This document shows positions 1 to 5,002 of a stretch of DNA of 7,351 bases, piece after piece. Position 1 is the first letter of the stretch, and each line of letters begins with the position of its first letter. Both the position numbers and the translations under genes were made by a program. Where the stretch lies: positions 1-7,351 of the forward strand of contig NZ_JAWMWG010000002.1 of the NCBI RefSeq assembly GCF_037546065.1. The letters run 5' to 3'. The notes under the pieces are model-generated. The model was not told the DNA's origin. It saw only the letters and a list, made by a program, of their open reading frames with translations, and did no database searches. The DNA is from Holzapfeliella saturejae (GTDB lineage Bacteria; Bacillota; Bacilli; Lactobacillales; Lactobacillaceae).

Positions 1-228
1 TTTTGAAGTTGTTAATTTCAAGTCTAAATTGTTTTCAATGTCTTCGTTGTAATCAGTATCTTCTTGAGTACTAAATACAAATTGAAATTTATTTCCGATG
101 GCACATGTACCACCTAATTCAGAAAATTTATTTGATCCATCGTCTAATGCTAGAAAAACATAGCTATCTTTTGATGGCATTTTATCTTGTAAATATTTTT
201 GAGCTGCATCTTTAATGTTTAGTTTCAT
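1..228 (-). CDS. HesB/YqkB-like iron-sulfur biosynthesis family protein, N-terminal part (runs off left edge)
   Basis: The ATG is at 228-226 on the minus strand and 76 codons stay open to the window edge. The residues MKLNIKDAAQKYL, then FLALDDGSNKFSELGGTCAIG, resemble the small HesB-like proteins of lactic acid bacteria (YqkB type), which are annotated as iron-sulfur cluster biosynthesis proteins though their role is poorly established. The only cysteine seen is Cys42, so the Cys...CGC ligand set of IscA/SufA is absent from this half and also from the putative C-terminal half at the right edge. The ribosome site is weak (GAGCGG at 243-238). A good promoter lies just upstream. A csp gene precedes it in the same orientation, separated by a terminator. 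If the window is a circle, the gene continues at 7351 with a one-base frame offset, so it may be frameshifted or affected by a missing base. Family call is fairly firm, function is not. Confidence 0.7.
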   Translation of the reverse strand, partial: MKLNIKDAAQKYLQDKMPSKDSYVFLALDDGSNKFSELGGTCAIGNKFQFVFSTQEDTDYNEDIENNLDLKLTTSK

Positions 229-269
229 AATATAATACCGCTCTTTTATTTAATAAGTTTTGCACAATC

Positions 270-299
270 ATTATAACTCTTTAAATCTACATTTTTCAA
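270..299 (-). promoter_or_regulatory. Promoter of the HesB-like gene
   Basis: On the minus strand a -35 TTGAAA (299-294) and a -10 TATAAT (275-270) are separated by 18 bp, a near-consensus sigma-A promoter. Transcription would start near 263, giving a leader of about 35 nt before the ATG at 228. Confidence 0.6.
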
Positions 300-330
300 A
301 TATTATTTACTTAAACTATTTATGTTAGTT

Positions 331-398
331 CCTGGTATAACCATTCCCCGATACATTTTTGAGCACAAAAAAAAAGAGCCCTACAGGCTCTTTTTCTG
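331..398. repeat. Cassette-flanking repeat, copy A
   Basis: The segment CATTCCCCGATACATTTTTG and the GAGCAC after it, continuing into the A-rich GAGCC hairpin, recur almost exactly at 7180-7234 (one substitution and a shorter A tract). Its left part, GGTATAACCATTCC, recurs at 806-825. The copy lies directly 3' of the csp gene, between it and the HesB-like gene promoter. Confidence 0.75.
371..395 (-). terminator. Rho-independent terminator of the cold-shock gene
   Basis: AAAAAGAGCC (371-380) pairs with GGCTCTTTTT (386-395) around a 5-nt loop. On the minus strand the stem is followed by a run of T (complement of the A tract 367-375), directly after the csp stop at 402. It sits inside repeat copy A and has a twin at 7205-7234. 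Confidence 0.85.
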
Positions 399-401
399 TT
401 A

Positions 402-599
402 CTATTTTTGGATATTAACTGCTTGAGGTCCGCGATCACTTTGTTCAATTTCAAAAGTAACTGCTTGTCCTTCGTCTAAAGTTTTAAAACCATCTGATTG
501 AATAGCTGAGAAGTGAGCAAACACATCTTCACCATTTTCTTGAGTAATAAAACCAAAACCTTTGTCTGCGTTAAACCATTTAACTGTACCGTTAATCAT
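402..599 (-). CDS. csp: CspA-family cold-shock protein (65 aa)
   Basis: Small single-stranded nucleic-acid-binding OB-fold protein that acts as an RNA chaperone and transcription antiterminator, mainly after cold shock. The product starts MINGTVKWFNADKGFGFI and carries the RNP1 motif KGFGFI (13-18), RNP2 VFAHF (26-30) and the typical ending RGPQAVNI (56-63). Its length of 65 residues is normal. An upstream ATG at 644 gives an 80-residue frame, but I chose the ATG at 599-597 because a perfect AGGAGG (614-609) sits 9 nt before it and because the family begins at this point. The gene is transcribed alone: its own promoter lies about 120 nt upstream and a terminator follows the stop. The long AT-rich leader is typical of cold-inducible csp mRNAs. 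Lactococcal chromosomes and plasmids carry several csp paralogues; I cannot say which letter this one matches. Confidence 0.95.
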   Translation of the reverse strand: MINGTVKWFNADKGFGFITQENGEDVFAHFSAIQSDGFKTLDEGQAVTFEIEQSDRGPQAVNIQK

Positions 600-723
600 A
601 TATAATTTCCTCCTGTTGCATATTAAGTATGCGTTTTGTTGCAATGAATATTTGATAAGTAAAAGGAAAAATTATAGATATGTATAATGTTACAGTTCAC
701 GTTTCAAAATCAATTACATACGT

Positions 724-732
724 AGTATAACA
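724..732 (-). promoter_or_regulatory. Extended -10 promoter of the cold-shock gene
   Basis: On the minus strand TGTTATACT (732-724) fits an extended -10 element (TGnTATACT); no good -35 is seen at normal spacing. Transcription would begin near 717, leaving an untranslated leader of roughly 118 nt to the ATG at 599. The leader holds a small hairpin (GCATA/TATGC, 618-632) just before the ribosome site. Confidence 0.45.
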
Positions 733-805
733 CACAAAAGAAACAAATGATACAAACATAAGTAATGATTTAATAATGTTTTTTTGCTTAAATAAAAGTC
801 TACTT

Positions 806-840
806 CTTGGTATAACCATTCCTTGAATACGTTTTCAATC
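806..840. repeat. Cassette-flanking repeat, copy B (diverged)
   Basis: CTTGGTATAACCATTCC followed by TTGAATACGTTTTCAATC aligns with copy A (TGGTATAACCATTCC, then CCG-ATACATTTTTGAGC). It overlaps the stop codon of the membrane-protein gene (837-835), so again it marks the 3' end of a minus-strand gene, but here without the GAGCC terminator hairpin. Confidence 0.6.
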
Positions 841-1344
841 AATTTTAATAAAATCTGACTTCAATTTCATATGTATATCTTCATTTAGCAAACATTTTAG
901 AATAAACTTTTGATCAGTTTCAATATTTCTAAAAGTTAATAGCCCATAGCTGGCAACTCCTTGTTTTCTGCTTGTTCCATTATTTACATAATTGTTTCCT
1001 AATTTTGTAATACTTCCTGAATTAACGCTTTGATATTTAGGCTTATAATCTATGTTTATTAATTCTATCTGTGGTGAATTAGCATAATTAAAGTGTAGTA
1101 ATCCTTCTTTTTCTTTGACTAAAATACTGTAACCTTTAGCATCTTGTGGATATCCCGCTTTATTAAGATTTTCAGAGTCCATCATTAATTGAACATCTGT
1201 TTCATAATTACCCCTTGATTTTTCTTGTTTTAAAAAAGTATTTTTGTAGTATTTTTGGTAGTCTCTAATATTTCGTTGTTTACTTGTGTAGAGATAAATT
1301 ATTACTCCTAACATCAAAACAAGTATTATTAATGATAAGTCCAT
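835..1344 (-). CDS. Unrecognised single-pass membrane protein (169 aa)
   Basis: I do not recognise a family. The start at 1344-1342 is chosen over an ATG eleven codons upstream because AAGGAG (1356-1351) is correctly spaced before it. The product begins MDLSLIILVLMLGVIIYLY, one hydrophobic segment at residues 3-20, followed at once by basic residues (SKQR). That suggests an N-out signal anchor with the remaining ~149 residues in the cytoplasm. The soluble part is polar, with a Gly/Asn/Ser-rich stretch (about residues 107-131) and a basic, beta-like end (LLTFRNIETDQKFILKCL). There is no catalytic motif, cleavable signal peptide or lipobox. It has the same orientation as the csp and HesB-like genes and is likewise followed by a repeat copy. 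It diverges from the replication region, with the origin in between. It is a plausible cargo gene of unknown role. Confidence 0.75.
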   Translation of the reverse strand: MDLSLIILVLMLGVIIYLYTSKQRNIRDYQKYYKNTFLKQEKSRGNYETDVQLMMDSENLNKAGYPQDAKGYSILVKEKEGLLHFNYANSPQIELINIDYKPKYQSVNSGSITKLGNNYVNNGTSRKQGVASYGLLTFRNIETDQKFILKCLLNEDIHMKLKSDFIKID

Positions 1345-1384
1345 AGCTGTCTCCTTGATATTATTATATATATTCAATATATCA

Positions 1385-1412
1385 ATTATGAAGCCATAAT
1401 ACTATTTTGACA
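1385..1412 (-). promoter_or_regulatory. Candidate promoter of the membrane-protein gene
   Basis: On the minus strand TGTCAA (1412-1407) and CATAAT (1390-1385) are 16 bp apart, upstream of the start at 1344. The match is only moderate, and the AT-rich surroundings offer other -10-like hexamers (for example TATAAT at 1368-1363). Confidence 0.3.
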
Positions 1413-1454
1413 CTTTAATTCAAAATAACATTCTGATTTATTAAAACAGTCTTT

Positions 1455-1494
1455 TCTTTTATATTTCTTTTATAATTCTTTTAAAACTCTTTTA
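1455..1494. repeat. Four 11-bp-phased TCTTTTA repeats, probable DNA-unwinding element
   Basis: TCTTTTA occurs at 1455, 1466, 1477 and 1488, exactly 11 bp apart, in an otherwise A/T-only stretch next to the iterons. AT-rich direct repeats beside iterons are the usual site of strand opening in iteron-controlled theta replicons. The function is inferred from position and composition. Confidence 0.6.
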
Positions 1495-1509
1495 GGTGTC
1501 CTGTACACC
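1495..1509. repeat. Small inverted repeat between AT-rich element and iterons
   Basis: GGTGT (1495-1499) and ACACC (1505-1509) are inverted around CCTGT. It sits at the boundary of the putative unwinding element and could be a protein-binding site. The role is unknown. Confidence 0.4.
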
Positions 1510-1533
1510 AATGTTGTCAAGGGTTACAGAGCT

Positions 1534-1632
1534 TTATCGATACCATTTTGCGGGCTTATCGATACCATTTTGCGGGCTTATCGATACCATTTTGCGGGCT
1601 TATCGATACCATTTTGCGGGCTTATCGATACC
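1534..1632. repeat. oriV: Replication origin: 22-bp iterons, four and a half tandem copies
   Basis: The unit TTATCGATACCATTTTGCGG followed by GC (22 bp) repeats without mismatch at 1534, 1556, 1578 and 1600, then breaks off after 11 bp (1622-1632). Directly tandem 22-bp iterons just upstream of repB are the hallmark of lactococcal theta-type plasmids, where they bind RepB monomers and set copy number and incompatibility. An inverted copy lies in the repB promoter (1656-1670) and an 11-bp copy lies inside repB (1752-1762). Confidence 0.93.
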
Positions 1633-1650
1633 GTCTATTTGATTCTCGTA

Positions 1651-1679
1651 TTGATAAAATGGTGTCGATATTGTAAAGT
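1651..1679 (+). promoter_or_regulatory. repB promoter with embedded inverted iteron (autoregulatory operator)
   Basis: A -35 TTGATA (1651-1656) and a weak -10 TAAAGT (1674-1679) are 17 bp apart. The spacer holds AAAATGGTGTCGATA (1656-1670), which is the reverse complement of the iteron core TATCGATACCATTTT with one mismatch. With the half iteron at 1622-1632 it forms an inverted repeat. In related replicons RepB dimers bind such an inverted repeat and repress their own gene. Confidence 0.6.
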
Positions 1680-1709
1680 AATATTATTAATTTTTATGGA
1701 GGAGTATCT

Positions 1710-2534
1710 ATGGCAGTAAATGAAATCACAAAATACGATAAAGAGTTAAATTCGATACCATTAGGACATCTAAATAGTGTTGAAATGAACCTCTTTTTTT
1801 CTATAATTACAAAAATGCGTGATAAAGGCACAGAAGTTGTTCGTTTTGATTTTAATCAGCTACAAGAACTTTCTGACTTTCATGGCAATAGTCGTAAGAG
1901 ATTTATTGAAAATATTCTGAAGTTATACAAAAAAATGCTGGCTTTAAATTTTGGGATAACTTCAGAAAATGGACTAGTACACGAACAGTTTATAATGTTT
2001 TCTGAGTTTAAAATAAATGCCGAAGAACCTATTCCATATGTAGATATTGAGATATATAAGAAAGCAGTACCTTTGCTTAATGAACTAAGTACCTGGGTAA
2101 GATTTTCTTTGAAAGAATTTAATCAATTAACTTCGGTTTATGCCAAAACATTATTCAGACTGTTCAAACAGTTTAGAACAACAGGAAAAGTTATATTAAC
2201 TGTTGAAAAATTTAATGAGTTATTATCAGTTCCTAAATCTTATAAGCAAAATAATATAAATTCTAAAATTTTAAATCCTGCAATGGCACAATTGGAAAAA
2301 TATTTTGACAATCTGACAGTTAAAAAAGAATACTCAAAGACAAGAGGCAGACCTTTAAAAAGTTATACGTTTACTTTTAAACCTGAAGCTAAAAATTCTG
2401 ATGATTTCAAAAAGAAAGAAGGCTTTGAAAAGTCTCATAAAGAAGTATCGACAGACTGGTCAACTCATACATTAAAAAATAAAAGTAAAGAATCTGATGA
2501 AGACGTATCTAAAATGTTAGAAGAATTGGGGTAA
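1710..2534 (+). CDS. repB: RepB, theta-type plasmid replication initiator (Rep_3 family)
   Basis: Initiator that binds the adjacent iterons, opens the origin and recruits host replication proteins. Its 274 residues follow the lactococcal RepB pattern: N-terminal MAVNEITKYDKELNSIPL and EMNLFFSIITKMRDKG (first winged-helix domain, about 8-95), then WVRFSLKEFNQL and YAKTLFRLFKQFRTTGK (144-160), LLSVPKSYKQ (171-180) and the wing KKEYSKTRGRPLKSYTFTF (205-223), which closes the second winged-helix, DNA-binding domain. The last 50 residues are charged and probably disordered. Many lactococcal RepB proteins are nearer 380 residues, so this is a short form, but no break or frameshift is visible. GGAGGAG (1698-1704) sits 5 nt before the ATG. 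The gene is expected to be autorepressed through the inverted iteron in its promoter. Codons 15-18 contain an iteron core. The next gene follows after 3 nt, so the two are probably co-translated. Confidence 0.95.
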   Translation: MAVNEITKYDKELNSIPLGHLNSVEMNLFFSIITKMRDKGTEVVRFDFNQLQELSDFHGNSRKRFIENILKLYKKMLALNFGITSENGLVHEQFIMFSEFKINAEEPIPYVDIEIYKKAVPLLNELSTWVRFSLKEFNQLTSVYAKTLFRLFKQFRTTGKVILTVEKFNELLSVPKSYKQNNINSKILNPAMAQLEKYFDNLTVKKEYSKTRGRPLKSYTFTFKPEAKNSDDFKKKEGFEKSHKEVSTDWSTHTLKNKSKESDEDVSKMLEELG

Positions 2535-2537
2535 ATT

Positions 2538-2837
2538 ATGGATCAACTACAAAAGATTGAAGAACAAGAAAAGAAATTACGTCAAAAGAAAAAGCAACTT
2601 TTTGAAAAAGAACAAGCTAAAATTGGGCGTCAATTTATGAAATCAGTTAAGCTAAAAACAACTGATTTTGATAAGGCAAAAAGTCGTCTTGAAGAGGGCT
2701 TTTTAATCAGCAAAGATAACTATAAAAAATTAGTTTATTTAGCTAATGAAATTTACCAAGATTATGACGGTAATTTGCAGACAAAAAATAGCGAAGAATT
2801 GTTAAAAATTTTAGCGACTTTTAGGACAAAAAAATAA
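2538..2837 (+). CDS. Small charged coiled-coil protein downstream of repB (99 aa)
   Basis: This starts 3 nt after the repB stop with only a weak GGGG ribosome-site remnant in the end of repB, so translation is probably coupled to repB. Residues 1-30 are almost all E/K/Q with heptad-like spacing (MDQLQKIEEQEKKLRQKKKQ...), predicting a coiled coil. A basic middle (KIGRQFMKSVKLK) and a compact helical end (SKDNYKKLVYLANEIYQDY) follow. There is no enzyme motif and no membrane segment. Its position between repB and oriT, its size and its coiled-coil plus basic pattern recall both the orfX-type genes behind lactococcal repB and small MobC/TraD-like accessory proteins of mobilization systems. I cannot decide between them from sequence alone. 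The stop codon lies within a 14-bp hairpin. Confidence 0.75.
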   Translation: MDQLQKIEEQEKKLRQKKKQLFEKEQAKIGRQFMKSVKLKTTDFDKAKSRLEEGFLISKDNYKKLVYLANEIYQDYDGNLQTKNSEELLKILATFRTKK

Positions 2838-2866
2838 TCAAAAAAGGGTCAATTTTTGATTATTTT
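2831..2866 (+). terminator. Perfect 14-bp A/T-rich hairpin at the end of the rep operon
   Basis: AAAATAATCAAAAA (2831-2844) pairs without mismatch with TTTTTGATTATTTT (2853-2866) around an 8-nt loop. It includes the stop codon of the 99-aa gene. Low GC makes it a weak terminator on its own; with the next hairpin it probably ends repB transcription and protects the 3' end. Confidence 0.5.
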
Positions 2867-2878
2867 ATAAAGGGTTTT

Positions 2879-2915
2879 AAAGACTGAAAAATGAGTTTGT
2901 TTTCAGTCTTTTTTT
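2879..2915 (+). terminator. Rho-independent terminator of the repB operon
   Basis: AAAGACTGAAAA (2879-2890) pairs with TTTTCAGTCTTT (2900-2911), 12 bp with a 9-nt loop, followed by further T to 2915. It is the better terminator of the tandem pair behind repB. Confidence 0.7.
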
Positions 2916-2946
2916 GTGGCAAAAATTTATAATATTTTGACGCAAA

Positions 2947-2983
2947 AAATCGACCAAAAAAATTACTATTTTTTAGTCGATTT
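2947..2983. other. Third hairpin, no T-tail, before oriT
   Basis: AAATCGAC (2947-2954) pairs with GTCGATTT (2976-2983), and after one mismatch six more A-T pairs extend the stem. There is no T run after it on the plus strand. It may be part of the transfer or single-strand processing region. The gene-free stretch 2838-3185 holds only these three hairpins, the GC-richer segment around 3050-3110, and the oriT/promoter hairpin. Confidence 0.4.
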
Positions 2984-3094
2984 ATCAGGGTGAAAAACGT
3001 GCCAATTTTCAGCCTATTTTTTCAATCAAAAAGTGCACCTATTTTGGATTGGAAAACAGCTCCGCAGGACGTTTGAATTTTTGGAACATCGTGC

Positions 3095-3150
3095 CAAAAG
3101 TTCGAAAACGTTACCTTTTGCCAAAAGGTAACCAAAACCGCTATACTTGT
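3095..3150 (+). other. oriT: Probable oriT region of the MobV relaxase
   Basis: GTTACCTTTT (3110-3119) and AAAAGGTAAC (3123-3132) form a perfect 10-bp hairpin with a 3-nt loop, immediately before CGCTATACTTG (3139-3149) and only 36 nt before the relaxase start. In MobV plasmids such as pMV158 the nick lies by a hairpin just upstream of mob, next to TTATACTTT; CTATACTTG here matches 7 of 9. The exact nick cannot be assigned from sequence alone. Confidence 0.5.
3118..3147 (+). promoter_or_regulatory. mob promoter overlapping the oriT hairpin
   Basis: A -35 TTGCCA (3118-3123, five of six consensus bases) and a -10 TATACT (3142-3147) are 18 bp apart. The -35 is formed by the loop and edges of the oriT hairpin, so relaxase bound at oriT would block its own promoter. 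Such self-repression is known for MobM of pMV158. Confidence 0.55.
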
Positions 3151-3185
3151 TATTATCAAAATCAATCAAGTTAGAGGTGCTATTT

Positions 3186-4973
3186 ATGGGTATGAGTATT
3201 AGTTTTAAAAAAGCCACAAATATGACGTCAATTAAACACAATAATCGTGACTTTAAAAAAGAAGATTGGGAGAACAAATATCATCAGCATATTAACCCTG
3301 ATTTTACGGATCAAAATATTGTTATTAAACAAGAAGATATTAAATCTGTTTATCAAAAGTTATTTCAATCAGCAGTTGATGAGTATAATCAAAAGCAAAA
3401 AAGAGCAGATAGAAAAATAGACGATTATTATTCTAAAATTAAGCACTCAAAAGGCTATGAATTACAGCGGGAATTTGTCGTTCAAGTTGGGCAAAAATCT
3501 GACTTTGAAAATGGCATTGAAAGTGAGAATTGGCAAACAGCTAATCAGATACTTAAAAGCTATGCTGAAAACTTTCAAAAAGAGAACCCTAATTTGTACG
3601 TGTATAACACTGTCATTCACAATGACGAAGTTAGCCCTCATTTACACCTAAATGTTGTGCCAATGGCGACAGGGTATAAAACAGGAGTCAAAATACGTCC
3701 TAGTTTTGATAAGGCTTTAAAAGGTCAATTAGGCGATAAAAAAGGCGACTCTCGAGAGCTTTTTAGAACCTACCGTGATAAACAGGTCAAAACACTTGAA
3801 ATGTCGCTAAATGAACACGGAATTGACCGTGATGTTAAAAATACAAATAAAATCAAAGATGTTCGTGAGTATAAAAATCTTGTTCAAGAAACAGAGCGAT
3901 TGGCTCTAGATAACTACAACGCACTTAAAGAACATTATGATCAAAAAGCCGAAGAATATAGGCAAAAACTACAAAAGCAGTTGGACGAATTAAAAAGCCA
4001 GAGAACTGGTTATCAAAAAGAAAACACAGATTTGGAGCAAGAAATCAGCGACAAAAGGCAAGAATTGTCGGTTTATGAAGAAAAAAGCCAAAAAATGCAG
4101 TCTAAGAGTTTAACGCTTGGAAATAAGATAAATGACTTAACAGAACATAAAAATGGCTTAGAACGTCAAATTTTGGCAAATAAGAACGATTTGAAACAAA
4201 TATCACAGCAAATAGAACATAAACAAAATGATATAGCTAAATCAGACTACAAAAAGACGTTATTTGATGAATTTTATAAAAAATTCTCTAATCGTAATTC
4301 TACTAACAGCAAAGCAAGAGAAATTTTGCCAGGAAAAGTTATTACCAACCAAAACTATGACAAAACCTTAGCCAAAATTTCTGAATTAGTTGAAACGGTC
4401 GATATGGCAAAAGATATTGAACAAGTATTTACTGAAAATGCTGAACTCAAACATCAACTTGATTCTGATATTCAAAATGGAGCTCAAAAGATATATCAAA
4501 ATCATTTCAAAAAAGAACTTCACGCAGCTACTGAAAAACTAACGACTGAAAATAAAACTTTAAAACAAGAAAATGATCAGCTAAAAGACTTAGCCAAGAA
4601 CCAACAAACACGTATTCAGAAGTTAGAAACCATTCTTTATGCAGTTAGAGAAACCATTCAAGATTTTGGCTATGAGTTCAAACATAAACTAAAAGATATT
4701 TGTGTAACTTTTGGTACTAAACTTCGAGATAAATTTACTCAAAATGGAAAAGTTAACTTGAATGCAACTGATGTAAAAAACGAATTAGGTATTAAAAAAA
4801 CACCGTCAGCAAGTAAAAAGATACTGTACGGTGTTAATTCTGATCAAAGAAAAAGAGAAGCCTTTAGAGAAAAACGACCTCTGAAATTATCTCCTCAACA
4901 ACAAAAAGAACTTCAACAAGCAGAGATATTTAAAGAGTTAAATCGTCAGCGTAGCAAAGGCATTAATAGGTGA
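3186..4973 (+). CDS. mob: MobV-family relaxase (Mob/Pre plasmid mobilization protein)
   Basis: Nicks one strand at oriT and pilots it during transfer driven by a helper conjugative element. I start it at 3186 because AGAGGTG (3173-3179) fits it; the frame is open 13 codons further upstream but without a ribosome site. The 595-residue product has the Mob_Pre motifs in order: KHNNR with His18 (17-21; the equivalent His22 of MobM is the DNA-attacking residue), an Asn/Ile-rich segment, RADRKIDDYYSKI around Tyr81-Tyr82, then the metal-binding HNDEVSPHLHLNVVP (145-159; HxDE...PHxH). Residues ~230-350 and ~420-490 are long E/K/Q coiled coils, probably for dimerization and coupling contacts. The end is basic. 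No frameshift is visible, so it should be active. No terminator follows, so some transcripts may run into the methyltransferase gene. Confidence 0.93.
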   Translation: MGMSISFKKATNMTSIKHNNRDFKKEDWENKYHQHINPDFTDQNIVIKQEDIKSVYQKLFQSAVDEYNQKQKRADRKIDDYYSKIKHSKGYELQREFVVQVGQKSDFENGIESENWQTANQILKSYAENFQKENPNLYVYNTVIHNDEVSPHLHLNVVPMATGYKTGVKIRPSFDKALKGQLGDKKGDSRELFRTYRDKQVKTLEMSLNEHGIDRDVKNTNKIKDVREYKNLVQETERLALDNYNALKEHYDQKAEEYRQKLQKQLDELKSQRTGYQKENTDLEQEISDKRQELSVYEEKSQKMQSKSLTLGNKINDLTEHKNGLERQILANKNDLKQISQQIEHKQNDIAKSDYKKTLFDEFYKKFSNRNSTNSKAREILPGKVITNQNYDKTLAKISELVETVDMAKDIEQVFTENAELKHQLDSDIQNGAQKIYQNHFKKELHAATEKLTTENKTLKQENDQLKDLAKNQQTRIQKLETILYAVRETIQDFGYEFKHKLKDICVTFGTKLRDKFTQNGKVNLNATDVKNELGIKKTPSASKKILYGVNSDQRKREAFREKRPLKLSPQQQKELQQAEIFKELNRQRSKGINR

Positions 4974-5002
4974 TTTTAAGAGTTATGAATTATAATTTTT
5001 GC

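Noticed and set aside
258..266. TTTTGCACA, an exact match to a relaxed DnaA box
   Set aside because: A single relaxed box about 1.3 kb from the iterons, inside the HesB-like promoter region, is expected by chance in AT-rich DNA of this length.
303..330. Possible XerC/XerD dif-like site (TTATGTTAGTT at 320-330 resembles a XerD arm)
   Set aside because: The expected XerC arm 6 bp upstream does not match, and the other repeat copies lack the XerD-like arm, so a pdif-type module cannot be supported.
600..644. Fifteen-codon N-terminal extension of the cold-shock frame starting at 644
   Set aside because: The extension covers the AGGAGG ribosome site and has no homology to the family; the ATG at 599 is correctly spaced from that site and gives the normal 65-residue protein.
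1534..1632. Direct repeats considered as a CRISPR array
   Set aside because: The 22-bp units are strictly tandem with no unique spacers and lie directly upstream of repB, so they are replication iterons.
3042..3060. AAGTGCACCTA resembling a MobQ/RSF1010-type nick sequence
   Set aside because: The relaxase has MobV motifs (HNNR, HxDE...PHxH), the match to the MobQ nick is partial, and the hairpin next to 3140 fits MobV architecture better.
3026..3277. 83-codon minus-strand frame over the oriT region and the mob start
   Set aside because: It overlaps the mob start and the oriT hairpin, has no ribosome site, and its product is low-complexity without recognisable motifs.
3457..3651. 64-codon plus-strand frame inside mob
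   Set aside because: Out-of-frame shadow of the mob gene across its conserved motif region.
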